From an uncultured Marinicella sp. (GTDB taxonomy: Bacteria; Pseudomonadota; Gammaproteobacteria; Xanthomonadales; Marinicellaceae), in contig CANNAM010000006.1 in NCBI GenBank assembly GCA_947502595.1, positions 62,001 through 126,000 on the forward strand: 64,000 nt of DNA. The letters run 5' to 3'. The notes under the pieces were generated by a model that was given only the letters and a program-made list of their open reading frames with translations, was not told the DNA's origin and did no database searches. Shown here piece by piece: positions 35,579 through 46,700 of the stretch. The position numbers were made by a program, and so were the translations under genes. Each line of letters begins with the position of its first letter. Position 1 is the stretch's first letter.

Positions 35579-37699
35579 ATGCATAAAAAATTCAGTTTAT
35601 TGGTTTTATTTATTACACTCAGCGCTTGTAATCAACAAGCTACAAAACCCACACCATCATCCTCTACTGCAAATAATTCGTCTCCAGATGCTTTTCTGTG
35701 GTTGGAAGAAGTGGATGGCGAACAAGCCATAGATTGGGTCAAAGCACGCAATAAAAAATCATTGGATGTAATCAAAAGCCACCCTAAATTTACCCCGCTG
35801 TACAGCAACAACAAGACCATATATAACTCCAACGAACGCATTCCCTATGTCAGTCAAATGAATGGTTATTTGTATAATTTTTGGCGCGATGAAAATCATG
35901 TAAGGGGTTTGTATCGCCGCACCACATTGGCTGAGTACCGCCAAGCCGATCCTCAGTGGGAAACCGTACTGGATGTGGATGCCTTGGCCACGACCGAAGG
36001 TGAAAATTGGGTGTACAAAGGCATGAGCTGCCGATACCCAGTTTATGACCGGTGTTTGGTTAACTTGTCCAGAGGTGGCGCCGATGCCACAGTGGTAAAG
36101 GAATTCGATTTAAACAACAAGACCTTCGTTGAAGATGGCTTCAATATGAGCGAATCAAAAAACAGTGTTACCTGGGTAGATGCTGACACCATAATGGTTG
36201 GCACAGATTTTGGACCTGGCAGCATGACCGATTCTGGTTACCCAAGAACCACCAGAATGTGGCAACGTGGCAGTCAACTCAGTGAGGCACCAGAAGTTTT
36301 TGCAGGCCAAAAAACCGACGTAGGCGTGTGGCCAACAGTAATTAACGATGGAGAGAACACGTATAAATTCATCATTCAAGGTGACAGCTTTTACACCCGC
36401 TCTTGGTATGTGTTAGATGAGCACAACCAAGCCCAAGTTTTGGCCTTGCCTAAAGACATCAGCTTTTCCGGTTTGATCAATGGCCAGGCCATATTCGAGC
36501 TAAAAACAGACTGGCAAGTGGCTGGACAAACTTACCATCAAGGCCACCTCATTGCCATAGAGTTTGAAGACTTTTTGGCTGGCGCAACTGACTTTGAGCG
36601 CATCATGCAGCCGGCTGCTAACACCTCAATCAGCTCAGTAGTTACCACCCAAAACCATGTGTTGATTAACACCTTACAAGATGTCAGCAGTGTGATTTAC
36701 CAATTAAGTTATGACGGTGAACAGTGGCAAAAACAATCAGTTGATTTACCGGCATTTGGTGCCATGTCAATTTCTGGCAGCAGTGATCAAAACGATGATG
36801 TTTTTATCAATTACAGCAATTTCCTCACACCTTCAACTTTGTACCATTACAGTGCCAGCAACGGCCAAGCCGAACGCATCAAATCGTTACCCTCGATGTT
36901 CGATGCCACAGACCTACAAGTACAACAGTATTTTATGACGGCTGCAGACCAAACCCGAGTGCCTTATTATGTGGTGATGAAAAAAGACTTGGTACTGGAT
37001 GGCAACAACCCAACTATTTTATATGGCTATGGCGGATTTGAAGTCTCTAAAACGCCTGATTATTCAGGCATTCTTGGCACCAACTGGCTGACAGATGGCG
37101 GCGTGTATGTGTTGGCCAATATCCGTGGTGGTGGCGAATATGGACCCGCTTGGCACCAAGCTGCACTTAAGAAAAATCGGCATGTGGCCTTCAATGACTT
37201 CATTGGAGTGGCTGAAGACTTGATAGCCAAAGGCATCACATCACCTGAGCATTTAGGTATATATGGTGGCTCCAATGGCGGACTGTTGGTTGGTGCGGTG
37301 TTCACCATGCGGCCCGATTTATTCAATGCTGTGGTATGCGCAGTCCCACTATTGGACATGCAACGTTACAACAAACTATTGGCTGGTGCCAGTTGGATGG
37401 CAGAATATGGCAACCCTGACATTGCTGAAGAATGGGCTTACATCAAAACCTATTCGCCCTACCACAACCTCAAAAGCGATACAGCATATCCTGCAGTGTT
37501 TTTCACCACTTCAACCAGAGATGATCGAGTACATCCTGGACATGCCAGAAAAATGGCGGCTAAAATGGAATCCATGGGGCATGACTATTTTTATTATGAG
37601 AACATTGAAGGCGGTCATGGCGGCGCTTCCAACAACGACCAATCGGCTTATTTAAGGGCCTTGATTTATGCTTATTTTTGGCAGCAATTGGCACCATAG
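35579..37699 (+). CDS. Lipoprotein prolyl oligopeptidase (S9A family)
   Basis: 706 residues. AGAGGAA precedes the ATG at 35579, which opens a lipoprotein signal with lipobox LSAC. DAFLWLEEVDGEQAIDWVKARN is the standard S9A opening; a seven-blade propeller region and a C-terminal hydrolase domain follow. Catalytic Ser is about 565 (GGSNGG), Asp about 648 (TSTRDDRVHP) and His about 680 (EGGHGG). The enzyme cleaves short peptides after proline, here probably in the periplasm. The next two genes run in the same direction and also encode exported hydrolases. Confidence 0.93.
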   Translation: MHKKFSLLVLFITLSACNQQATKPTPSSSTANNSSPDAFLWLEEVDGEQAIDWVKARNKKSLDVIKSHPKFTPLYSNNKTIYNSNERIPYVSQMNGYLYNFWRDENHVRGLYRRTTLAEYRQADPQWETVLDVDALATTEGENWVYKGMSCRYPVYDRCLVNLSRGGADATVVKEFDLNNKTFVEDGFNMSESKNSVTWVDADTIMVGTDFGPGSMTDSGYPRTTRMWQRGSQLSEAPEVFAGQKTDVGVWPTVINDGENTYKFIIQGDSFYTRSWYVLDEHNQAQVLALPKDISFSGLINGQAIFELKTDWQVAGQTYHQGHLIAIEFEDFLAGATDFERIMQPAANTSISSVVTTQNHVLINTLQDVSSVIYQLSYDGEQWQKQSVDLPAFGAMSISGSSDQNDDVFINYSNFLTPSTLYHYSASNGQAERIKSLPSMFDATDLQVQQYFMTAADQTRVPYYVVMKKDLVLDGNNPTILYGYGGFEVSKTPDYSGILGTNWLTDGGVYVLANIRGGGEYGPAWHQAALKKNRHVAFNDFIGVAEDLIAKGITSPEHLGIYGGSNGGLLVGAVFTMRPDLFNAVVCAVPLLDMQRYNKLLAGASWMAEYGNPDIAEEWAYIKTYSPYHNLKSDTAYPAVFFTTSTRDDRVHPGHARKMAAKMESMGHDYFYYENIEGGHGGASNNDQSAYLRALIYAYFWQQLAP

Positions 37700-37735
37700 C
37701 AACAACAGAATGAAGGCCATAACGGGAACAAACTT

Positions 37736-38998
37736 ATGAAACCAATCATCATTTTATTATGCACAATTATGAGCGCACCACTGTGGGCTGATATACAACA
37801 AAACATCATTGATATTGAAGCTCAAATGCTCGATTGGCGTCGACACCTGCATCAAAACCCTGAGTTAAGTAACCGTGAATTCAAAACCGCAGCTTATGTT
37901 GAAAAACACTTAAAAGCATTGGGTTTAGAGGTGCAAACTGGCGTCGCTCATACTGGCGTGGTGGCAACATTGAAAGGTGCAAAACCCGGACCAGTGCTGG
38001 CATTGCGGGCTGATATGGATGCTTTGCCTGTGACGGAACAAGTTGACTTGTCTTTTGCTTCGACAGTCACTGCTGAGTACCGCGATGAAACAGTCGGTGT
38101 AATGCATGCTTGTGGTCATGATACCCATGTGGCTATATTGATGGCTGTGGCTGAAATATTTGCCAATAACCAAGCTGATCTTGCAGGCACCCTGTTGTTT
38201 ATTTTCCAACCCGCAGAAGAAGGCGCACCAGGAGACGAAGAAGGCGGCGCAGAATTGATGCTGGCTGAGGGGCTGTTCAATGACATCCAACCAGAAGCCG
38301 TGTTTGGTTTACATGTTTGGGCCAACTTAAACAGCGGTGTTGCAGGATTCAGGTCAGGTCCATCGATGGCGGCAGTTGATGACTTTGAATTGAAAGTCAT
38401 TGGCAAACAGACCCACGGTTCGACTCCCTGGAACGGTGTGGACCCCATAGTTACAACGGCGCAAATTATCAACTCTGTACAAACCATTGTGTCGCGCAAG
38501 ACCAACATCACCAAAGCACCCGCTGTGGTGTCATTCGGCGCCATCAAAGGTGGCATCAGAAACAACATCATTCCTGATGATGTGACCATGGTCGGCACCA
38601 TTCGAAATTTCGATATGGACACGCGCGATGACATCCACCACAGCTTAAACCATATCATCAACCACGTGGCATTGGCCAACGAGGCTACAGTTGAATTCAA
38701 AATCAACGAAGGCTACCCTGTTACTGTCAATAACCCAGAGCTGGCGGTAAAAATGCTGCCTACTTTACATAAAGTATTTGGTGAACAAAATGTGGTTGAT
38801 CCTGGTTTAATTACTGGCGCCGAAGATTTTTCCTACTTCGCCAACACCGTACCAGGGCTGTTTTTCTTTTTGGGCATCACGCCAACCGACCAGGATGCCA
38901 GTCAAGTCCCTTCCAATCATTCCCCTCATTTTAAAGTCGATGAAGCGGCCTTATTGAATGGCGTTAAAGCCTTGGTACAACTGGTACAAGATTACTGA
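37736..38998 (+). CDS. Exported M20D-family amidohydrolase
   Basis: 420 residues with a signal peptide (MKPIIILLCTIMSAPLWA). The M20D family includes hippurate hydrolase, N-acyl-amino-acid deacylases and IAA-amino-acid hydrolases. Metal ligands are visible in RADMDALPV, HACGHDTH (about residue 123), QPAEEG and, near the end, GAEDFSYF. The lid/dimerisation domain includes GKQTHGSTPWNGVDP. It begins 36 bp after the S9 peptidase and ends 3 bp before the lipase gene, consistent with an operon for periplasmic peptide or amide breakdown. Confidence 0.92.
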   Translation: MKPIIILLCTIMSAPLWADIQQNIIDIEAQMLDWRRHLHQNPELSNREFKTAAYVEKHLKALGLEVQTGVAHTGVVATLKGAKPGPVLALRADMDALPVTEQVDLSFASTVTAEYRDETVGVMHACGHDTHVAILMAVAEIFANNQADLAGTLLFIFQPAEEGAPGDEEGGAELMLAEGLFNDIQPEAVFGLHVWANLNSGVAGFRSGPSMAAVDDFELKVIGKQTHGSTPWNGVDPIVTTAQIINSVQTIVSRKTNITKAPAVVSFGAIKGGIRNNIIPDDVTMVGTIRNFDMDTRDDIHHSLNHIINHVALANEATVEFKINEGYPVTVNNPELAVKMLPTLHKVFGEQNVVDPGLITGAEDFSYFANTVPGLFFFLGITPTDQDASQVPSNHSPHFKVDEAALLNGVKALVQLVQDY

Positions 38999-39001
38999 TT
39001 C

Positions 39002-40360
39002 ATGCGGTATTTAATGCTGCTCATAGTGCTGCTCTTGAGTGGCTGTCAGGTAAGCAAAAAGCCTGATTTAGCGGAACTCTACCAACAACACGGCACTGAC
39101 CACAGTGACACCCCATTGATTTTGATTCATGGCACCATGGGCAGTAAATTACGCTTGATTGACAACCTTGTAGAGGTTTGGCCTGGTAGACTCAATCAAC
39201 TGATTTTCTCAAACTATAAAAACCTAGCCAACCCCATTAATTTCGATGGCAGAAGTTTGGCTGCCAGCAAGATTGAGTCATATGAAATTTTCAATTCATA
39301 CTCAGGCTTAAGCATATACGATGACATCATTGATACATTGGTCAAATTTGGTGATTACCAACTCAATGTGCTACCTACCCCTGCCAAACCCGGTAAGAAC
39401 TTATATATATTTCATTACGATTGGCGCCAAGGCAATGTGCACAATGCCAAGCAATTGTCGGTGTTCATTGGCCAGGTTTTAAGCAAACACCCGCAACATA
39501 CCAAAGTTGATGTAGTGGCTCATTCAATGGGCGGTTTGATTCTGCGTTACTACCAAAGATTTGGCGATCAAGATGTTCTCGATTCATTGGAACATTTGAC
39601 TGTAAATAATCCTTACAGCAAAGCCGGTTCTATCAGGCATGCTGTTTTTTTAGGGACCCCGCAACTTGGCTCAGTGAAATCGATTAAGCGCTTACAACAA
39701 GGTTTTGATTTCAATCTCAGGAACATTCCTGTCGAAGTGCAAATAACCATGCCCAGTGTTTATCAGTTATTACCCCACCCACAAAGTCACTCAATGGTAG
39801 ACAGCCAAGGAACACCGGTTGATATAAATATTTTTGATGTGGATTTTTGGCAACAGCATAAATTTTCAATTTTTAATCCAGAGGTACAAAATAGAATCAT
39901 CAAACATGCACAGGATGAGGACAGTGGTCAAGCCGAAGTGGCTACATTAAAAACCTTCTTTGCATACCAGTTAAAACGAGCTGAATTGTTCTGGCAAGCA
40001 CTCTCCCCAGCCTATGAAGTAGAACACGAAGGCTTTATTATCATGGGTGGCGACTGCAAAAAAACTTTGAGTAAACTGATAGTTGAACAGTCCGATACTG
40101 GCCTTATCCTCACCGACGAGTTAAATTCGAAAGATGATTTAAGTACCCGTTCACTGCGTAAATCAATTTTATTTGAACCTGGCGATGGTCAAGTAAGTAA
40201 ATCATCTTTAATGGGTCAGATACATGATGCAAAAACTCACAGAACAACCCGTACCATCAAAATAAAGTACCCTGTCTTCGTGTGTGAAGAGCACCTCAAG
40301 TTAACCCAAAACCTCACTTTTCAAGACAACCTATTACACATATTGTTGAATGGATACTGA
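39002..40360 (+). CDS. Lipoprotein lipase/acyltransferase-like alpha/beta hydrolase
   Basis: 452 residues. Lipoprotein signal with lipobox LSGC near residue 17. LILIHGTMGSKLR is the oxyanion-loop region, and VDVVAHSMGGLILRYY carries the nucleophile serine, as in the lecithin:cholesterol acyltransferase/lipase group. YIFHYDWRQGN (LCAT-like YDWR) supports that group. It follows the M20D gene by 3 bp. Substrate unknown. Confidence 0.8.
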   Translation: MRYLMLLIVLLLSGCQVSKKPDLAELYQQHGTDHSDTPLILIHGTMGSKLRLIDNLVEVWPGRLNQLIFSNYKNLANPINFDGRSLAASKIESYEIFNSYSGLSIYDDIIDTLVKFGDYQLNVLPTPAKPGKNLYIFHYDWRQGNVHNAKQLSVFIGQVLSKHPQHTKVDVVAHSMGGLILRYYQRFGDQDVLDSLEHLTVNNPYSKAGSIRHAVFLGTPQLGSVKSIKRLQQGFDFNLRNIPVEVQITMPSVYQLLPHPQSHSMVDSQGTPVDINIFDVDFWQQHKFSIFNPEVQNRIIKHAQDEDSGQAEVATLKTFFAYQLKRAELFWQALSPAYEVEHEGFIIMGGDCKKTLSKLIVEQSDTGLILTDELNSKDDLSTRSLRKSILFEPGDGQVSKSSLMGQIHDAKTHRTTRTIKIKYPVFVCEEHLKLTQNLTFQDNLLHILLNGY

Positions 40361-40364
40361 AGCC

Positions 40365-40397
40365 ATCCTACTTCTGAATATACCATCAAAGTAGGAT
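40365..40397 (+). terminator. Inverted repeat after the lipase gene
   Basis: A perfect 8-bp stem ATCCTACT / AGTAGGAT with a 17-nt loop starts 5 bp past the stop. There is no T-run, so termination is uncertain. Confidence 0.35.
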
Positions 40398-40615
40398 ATG
40401 AAATTTATTTATTGAATATTCAAACGGCATAAATCACAGCCACCATAAACTTAATTGACTCACCATAATGTCAAGCCAATACATTTCTAAATATACCTTC
40501 CCCAACATTTCAAATAGACACCACTGAACTCATTAAACTGTTTAATATCAATCACTTGAAATAAATTTCATTGTTCGATATATTGATATTGTGTGAAAAT
40601 TAAGTGTGTGTGAAT

Positions 40616-41443
40616 ATGAAAAAAACGATGTTTAGCATGATGCTGTGCCTGCCATTTGTAGGTGCTGCTTTTGATGAAGTTGAAGTAACGCCATTGAACC
40701 CCCAAGGCTGGCAAGCGGTCAATGTCAGGGCAGATGGCCTGGTCGAATTAAATAAGGCCCAACCACTGTTTGGCGATGGCTCATTGTTGTTGGCCACCGA
40801 CACCCAAACCAATGGTCAAGACAAAGCCGATTTTCAGCTGCTGTGGCAACAATCAACTGATGCCATTGACTACCCTGATCGTACATTAGGCAATGTATCT
40901 GCAGTGAATTATGCCTGGTACCGCGATGCAGCCAACAGCACCACAGCAGGTCACTTTATCCCGGTGTTTCGCTTGAACTTTTATGACGATGGCGGCACAC
41001 CAGCTGACTTCAGTGATGATGTGCTCGGATTATTGGTATGGGAAGGCGTATACAATGGCTTAAGCACACCCGCCACCGACAGCTGGCAAATTGTTGACCT
41101 CAAAGAGGGTAGTTTTTGGGTCTATGTTTCACAGAGTGCCCAAGGCAGCGGAGTGATTCAAAATTACAATTCAACACTGGATGATTGGATCAACAACAAC
41201 CCACAAGGCCAACCAGGTGACAAACAAGTTAGCTTAAGTGCCAACACTTACATCACTGGTATCAATGTCGGCGTAGGTTCTGGTTGGGGCAATACATTCT
41301 TAGGCTATGTAGATACGGTGCGGATAGGATTTGGTGAGTCTGATGACTTGCTGTACAATTTTGAAGTGTGTTCAACCTTTGTGCCTAACAACAACCCAGA
41401 TGTGATTTTTGACGACTCATTTGAGTGTTTTAAAAGACTGTAA
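40616..41443 (+). CDS. Secreted protein with C-terminal IF-x-x-x-FE motif
   Basis: 275 residues from the ATG at 40616, signal peptide MKKTMFSMMLCLPFVGAAF. The sequence reads as a beta-sandwich (GDGSLLLATDTQTNGQDKAD, FIPVFRLNFYDDGG, TFLGYVDTVRIGFG), similar in style to choice-of-anchor/PEP-CTERM-type exported proteins. It ends DVIFDDSFECFKRL, so the motif is five residues from the end. The two cysteines (CSTFV and ECFKR) flank the motif. Function unknown. Confidence 0.7.
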   Translation: MKKTMFSMMLCLPFVGAAFDEVEVTPLNPQGWQAVNVRADGLVELNKAQPLFGDGSLLLATDTQTNGQDKADFQLLWQQSTDAIDYPDRTLGNVSAVNYAWYRDAANSTTAGHFIPVFRLNFYDDGGTPADFSDDVLGLLVWEGVYNGLSTPATDSWQIVDLKEGSFWVYVSQSAQGSGVIQNYNSTLDDWINNNPQGQPGDKQVSLSANTYITGINVGVGSGWGNTFLGYVDTVRIGFGESDDLLYNFEVCSTFVPNNNPDVIFDDSFECFKRL

Positions 41444-41475
41444 CCCCAGTTCCAGCTACAACAAACGCCAAGCAT

Positions 41476-41502
41476 AAAAAAGCCGGCAACTACCGGCTTT
41501 TT
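41476..41502. terminator. Bidirectional terminator between the secreted-protein gene and tldD
   Basis: The stem AGCCGG / CCGGCT with a 6-nt loop has an A-run before and a T-run after it, and lies between convergent genes. Confidence 0.85.
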
Positions 41503-41529
41503 AGTTCACTCAAAACCTAATTGATACAA

Positions 41530-42969
41530 TTAAACCTGCGTGCCACCAACTGTTAACTTATCAATTTTTAAGCTGGGCTGACCAATGCCTACGGGGATAC
41601 TCTGGCCATCTTTGCCACACACGCCCAAGCCTTGATCAAAGGCCAAATCATTACCCACCATGCTGACTTTTTGCATCGCAGCCGGGCCATCACCAATCAA
41701 AGTAGCACCTTTGACTGGGTGCGTAATTTTACCGTTTTCAATCATATAAGCTTCGGATGCTGAAAATACAAATTTACCGTTGGTGATGTCAACTTGGCCA
41801 CCGCTGAAGTTAACTGCATAAAGACCTTTTTCTACTGACTCAATGATTTCTTTGGGGTCGTGCTCACCGGCCATCATGTAGGTATTGGTCATGCGCGGCA
41901 TGGGCAAATGGGCAAACGACTCTCGCCGCCCATTTCCAGTGGTTGGCACGCCCATCAAGCGGGCATTGAGCTTATCTTGCATGTAGCCACGCAGGATGCC
42001 ATTTTCAATCAGGATATTTTCTTGAGAAGGTGTGCCTTCATCATCAATATTCAAGGAGCCGCGGCGGTTGGGCAAAATGCCACTGTCAATAATGGTACAG
42101 GCTTTTGAAGTAACTTGTTGCCCCACTTTACCTGCAAAAGCCGATGAACCTTTGCGGTTAAAATCGCCTTCAAGACCATGACCCACTGCCTCATGTAATA
42201 ACACACCAGGCCAACCACCAGCCAACACCACCGGCATTTCGCCTGCTGGCGCTGCTTTGGCTTGTAAATTAATTAAGGCACCATGGATGGCTTGGTCGAT
42301 GAATGCATCGGCATAACCCGCATTGAACACATCAGTCAACAAAATACGACCACCACCACCGGCGTAGCCCATTTCCATGCGACCCTTGTCATCGGCACAA
42401 ATCACTTGGATGCTGAGTTTGACCATCGGTCTGATGTCAGCGGCAAACACCCCATCAGTAGCCGCCACCATGATTTCTTCTTGTGATGAAACCAAAGAAC
42501 AAATTACTTTTTGTACACGGTGGTCTTGTTGTCGAGCTTTGACATCCATTTCATTCAATAGTTGAATGATGGAAGCGTTGTCCACCCCCAATAAAACATC
42601 TTGTGGCGTATACAGCTCAGGCACGGCATTGGTGCGCAAATTCACGCCTTGATGAGTGGCTTGGCTGCGGGCAATACTGCGCGCTGTTTGAACCGCTTCA
42701 CTGATGCTGTTTTTATTCAATGCGTCGGTGTAAGCAAATCCAGTTTTTTCGCCTTGGTTGATGCGTACACCAACCCCTCGGTCAATGCTGTGACTGCCAG
42801 ATTTGACCTGTTGGTTTTCGAGTACCCATGATTCTAGACGTGAGGACTGGAAATATAAATCGGCGAAATCACCACCTGTAGACAAAGCATCTCCCAGCAG
42901 GTTTTCAAGGTCTGTAACACTTAAACCACCGGGTTCAAGAAAGGTTTTACTGGTTTGTTTGATTGACAT
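41530..42969 (-). CDS. tldD: Metalloprotease TldD
   Basis: 479 residues. TldD with TldE forms a heterodimeric protease that digests unfolded peptides; it matures microcin B17 and works with CcdA/LetD in E. coli. The zinc motif HEAVGH (HExxxH) lies in VLLHEAVGHGLEGDFNRKG. SLNIDDEGTP and FAHLPMPRMTNTYM are family blocks. tldE is not in the window. It is the last gene of the maf-rng-yhdP block, as in E. coli, and overlaps the pqiA-like gene by 23 bp. Confidence 0.95.
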   Translation of the reverse strand: MSIKQTSKTFLEPGGLSVTDLENLLGDALSTGGDFADLYFQSSRLESWVLENQQVKSGSHSIDRGVGVRINQGEKTGFAYTDALNKNSISEAVQTARSIARSQATHQGVNLRTNAVPELYTPQDVLLGVDNASIIQLLNEMDVKARQQDHRVQKVICSLVSSQEEIMVAATDGVFAADIRPMVKLSIQVICADDKGRMEMGYAGGGGRILLTDVFNAGYADAFIDQAIHGALINLQAKAAPAGEMPVVLAGGWPGVLLHEAVGHGLEGDFNRKGSSAFAGKVGQQVTSKACTIIDSGILPNRRGSLNIDDEGTPSQENILIENGILRGYMQDKLNARLMGVPTTGNGRRESFAHLPMPRMTNTYMMAGEHDPKEIIESVEKGLYAVNFSGGQVDITNGKFVFSASEAYMIENGKITHPVKGATLIGDGPAAMQKVSMVGNDLAFDQGLGVCGKDGQSIPVGIGQPSLKIDKLTVGGTQV

Positions 42970-43795
42970 GATTATTTAGTTTGTTGGTATTATTAATGAG
43001 GTAAGTTAAGAGCATAGAAGCGATTACATAGGCAACGAAGTAAAACACCCCTATTTGTAAAGTGGCGTCAGTAGCACCACCTGACTTGGTGGTAAAATAG
43101 GTGACCAATATAGCGATCACGAACACATCCAACATTGACCATTTGCCGATGTTCTTCAGCAGCCGAATACTTTTGTTTGAAAAATGTAAATTCTGGCTGA
43201 ACAGCACCACCAACATCATCAGTGATTTAAGTACTGGAGTCAAGATGGTAAAAGTAAAAATCACTGCGGAGATCACTGTTTGTCCAGAGTCATACAACTT
43301 TTGCAGTGCCGAGACTATACTTTTGGACTCAAACTGAAACACACTTTGGCCTAACACTGGAATGTCTTGATAAGCCACAATGGCCAGTATCGGGGCAAAC
43401 CAACCAGTGATCAAAGCAATCACAGTAACCGAAAGCAGGGCCAATAATGAAATTTTAGAACCCAAGAAACCATGCAGTAAAAACATCAAAACCATGGTAG
43501 CTATGAATAGCTTGGTGTATTTATAAGCCAGCTTATCGTGCGAGTTGGCTTTGTCCTGTAAGTCTTGCAAGGCCTCTAACTCATCACTGTAGCCTGAGTA
43601 CCAGTTAAAGGTTATGGTTTCTAAAACTTTTTTGCTTTGTGATTTAAAATTATCCGACATGGATAATTTTTCTGAGACTTCAGCGATGCGGTGCTCATAC
43701 GCCAAAGACTGGCCCCATGACTCATAAGCCAAGTAGGCACAAAAACTGGTCACCACCAACAAATACAAAGTATGTGCGGCTGTTTTCTTATTCAT
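42947..43795 (-). CDS. PqiA-like inner-membrane protein
   Basis: 282 residues with about five membrane helices. The C-terminal KNIGKWSMLDVFVIAILVTYF segment is characteristic of paraquat-inducible protein A. Only one PqiA domain is present, and the N-terminal half carries a long soluble loop (SMSDNFKSQSKKVLETITFN) rather than the usual Cys motifs. No pqiB/MCE gene is adjacent. Its insertion between yhdP and tldD suggests envelope lipid transport, by inference. Confidence 0.7.
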   Translation of the reverse strand: MNKKTAAHTLYLLVVTSFCAYLAYESWGQSLAYEHRIAEVSEKLSMSDNFKSQSKKVLETITFNWYSGYSDELEALQDLQDKANSHDKLAYKYTKLFIATMVLMFLLHGFLGSKISLLALLSVTVIALITGWFAPILAIVAYQDIPVLGQSVFQFESKSIVSALQKLYDSGQTVISAVIFTFTILTPVLKSLMMLVVLFSQNLHFSNKSIRLLKNIGKWSMLDVFVIAILVTYFTTKSGGATDATLQIGVFYFVAYVIASMLLTYLINNTNKLNNHVNQTNQ

Positions 43796-46700
43796 TATTG
43801 GTCATCCTTTTCTATTAACTCAATGACTGGGTCATCCCAAGTTCCAGTGACTTGGTAGATGATTTCATTGCTGTTTTTGATTTGTTTATCAAACAGGCCT
43901 TGAACTAAAAACCCTGCTGCTGCACCAACTGGACCACCAGCAATGGCACCAATAGTAGGGAAAGTTTTGCCAATCTGTGGTCGAACCGTGATGGTTTGTG
44001 CGTACGTTTGATCCGCAAAATCCACATCCCCTTTGATGTGAATTTTAGCCGATGATGCTTTGATTAGAAAATCATCGGTGGTGGCTACACCCGCAGTTAT
44101 TTTGAACTTCCCCTCCATACTGCTGAATAACAAGCCATCAGCCAGAACGTCGCGAAAGTCTAGAATCAACCTTCTGGGCAAATTGGTTAAATTGAACAAA
44201 CCCAAAACTCGGCCAAACCCAGGGTCTTGATCAAGCACTTGGCCTTGACCTATTTTAATCTCTAAATCACCATCAATGTTGGCAATGTTAAACTGACTGG
44301 GCACACCTTGCCATTGCGCTTTGATTTCAATCAAGGTTTGGGCGTTGGTGATGGGTGCGTTGAATCCAACCGTGTGTAAAAAATCTGCAATTTGTTCTGA
44401 GATCATCACAATATCGAAAGTCGATTCACCAATTGGGCCTTTGGTTTTATTCCAAAAACCAGAGACATTAATCTCAGCCAGGGTTGATTTTAAGCTCAGC
44501 TGTTCAACTTTAACTCCGTCAGCCACATTACGCATTTCCATGCGCAATGCACCCAAAGGAATACCCGCATAACTGAAATCATTGGCCCACAAATGTATAT
44601 CAGGGATTTTGGTTTGTGCCGCTTCTTTGACCAGTTGTTCAAAATTCTCTGCAATCGGTTCAATCCAGTCTAGGTATTCAAATTCTGCTACTATGCCTTT
44701 CTGATCCAGGTCATCATCCAACAACACCTGGCCCTTGATGGCGGCACTGTCAATTTCAATTTTATAGCTGTTGTCCATCCGCTGAATGCGCAAGTCCAGA
44801 TTCTGAAAAGCCCGTGACATAAAAATCAATTGCTTGATATTTAATTCAACCACACCTCCTGGCCAGCCAGCATTGTCAGTAACCACTGGTGTTGCTTCGG
44901 TTTTTTTGAGGCGCTCTTCTTTAAGTAACTGCAGCCACTGATCTAAATCCAGGACATCGATATGGCCCCCAAACAGTGCACCTTCATTGGCGGTATTGAT
45001 GGCATCAAGAAACTGTAATTTGGACAATTGATAATGACCCGCTTGGCTGTCTAAAGTCGATTTGATTTGGTTGTTGTAATTTATTTCAACTTTAGAATTC
45101 TGACACGGCATATCACAACTGATGGCTAAACTTTTACTTTCATCAGCGGTTTTATTCAACGGTGCTGGCAACGCAATGCTGGTGCCGGCCAAGTTTGACC
45201 TGGCAGACATTGCCAATTGGTCTTTGCTGATGGTGTGGGTGTTGTTGATATTGATGCGCCAGTCAGATTCACCTTTAATAGGTAAATCTTGTTGAATCAA
45301 TTCCAACAAATAATTGGCTTTAATAGGGCCACTCAGATCCACATCAATCTTTACACCCTCATCACTTTTAGTCACAATCTGTCCGTTCAGTTTGACTGCA
45401 GCTGCGCCAAGTTTAGCGGCTAAATCTTTCATCTTCAGTTGGTAGCCATTGAGCTCTACTGGGCCGTTGATTTGATCGATGGCAAAATGCTCGGTGAAAA
45501 ACTGTCCTTGTTTGAATTCAACTTGGCCACTTGGCGAAAAAGGCAAATCAACTGAAGGCTTGATAGCAACGTCAAAAGCCAAGTTCGTGGTTTGTCGCCC
45601 ACCGACTTTGATTTGTTTATTCAAATCAATGTTTTTAATCAATGGTGAGGTTCTGATGTAATCTAAAATTTGGTTGTCTTTACTTTCTGCAACTAAATCA
45701 ATCGATAAAATGCCTTGATCAAAAGATTGAATATCTACTGTCGCAGTCGAGATATTCAAGCCCAATGTACTGGCTGCTTGAATGTCTACATGCGCTGAAT
45801 CATGATTAAATACCGTAACCGCATCAATCCCAGTAACCACCGGCCATTCGGCATGAAACCGATTTTCAACGCCTTGGGTATAGGCCCTTGAAATAAACTG
45901 CGCAGCACCTGAATCAAAACCCTTGTGTACCATGGCACCGTTAACAAACACAAAGCCCGTTTCAACTTCTCCACCCAATAAGCCTTCATCTAACCAATTC
46001 AAGGTTTTTTCTTTCCACACATTGTGTGGCCAGTATTTATGCAGCGCACTGACATCGACCGCTGATAAGCGGCTGTTCAGTAACAGATTTATGGGCTCAT
46101 CAAAATTGATTTCAGACCATACTTGAAGATTAAAATCAGTACATTCACACCACAGGTTGTTCACTTTGAGGCTGGCTATGGGTTGAGTAAAATCAACAGA
46201 CATTTGCGCAATCAACTCGGCCCAGTTCAACTCACCGCGGTAAATATTAGGGATGCGCATAGCACCATCAACTGAATCAAGCAATAGCCGACCTTGTTCA
46301 GGGGTGAACTCAAATAACCCACTCAGCCCCCTGATTTGTAGACTCGGGTGTTGAGCTGACAACCCTGAAAAGCCAACCTCACCACCGAGCCATAGGTTGT
46401 TAAAATCATCATAACTCAAGGCCAAATGGTCAATTTCCCCACCAACAGTTGAACTCCAATCACTGTCCTGTTGTTCACCACGCTGAATTTCGCTCCAGAA
46501 TTCAGCCAACAAAGCCATGGGGATATCAGCGGCTTGAATTTGACTGAGGTCATCCTTGCGCTGTAATAACAGCGTAAAATCAGGCAACTGTTGTTGTTTG
46601 ATTAACATGTTTTGAACACTGACTGTGGCCTGCCAATCTTTAGCTTGTGCCACTTGTTTAATCAGCACATCCATTGAGAAATCTCGATCTGAATTCAACC

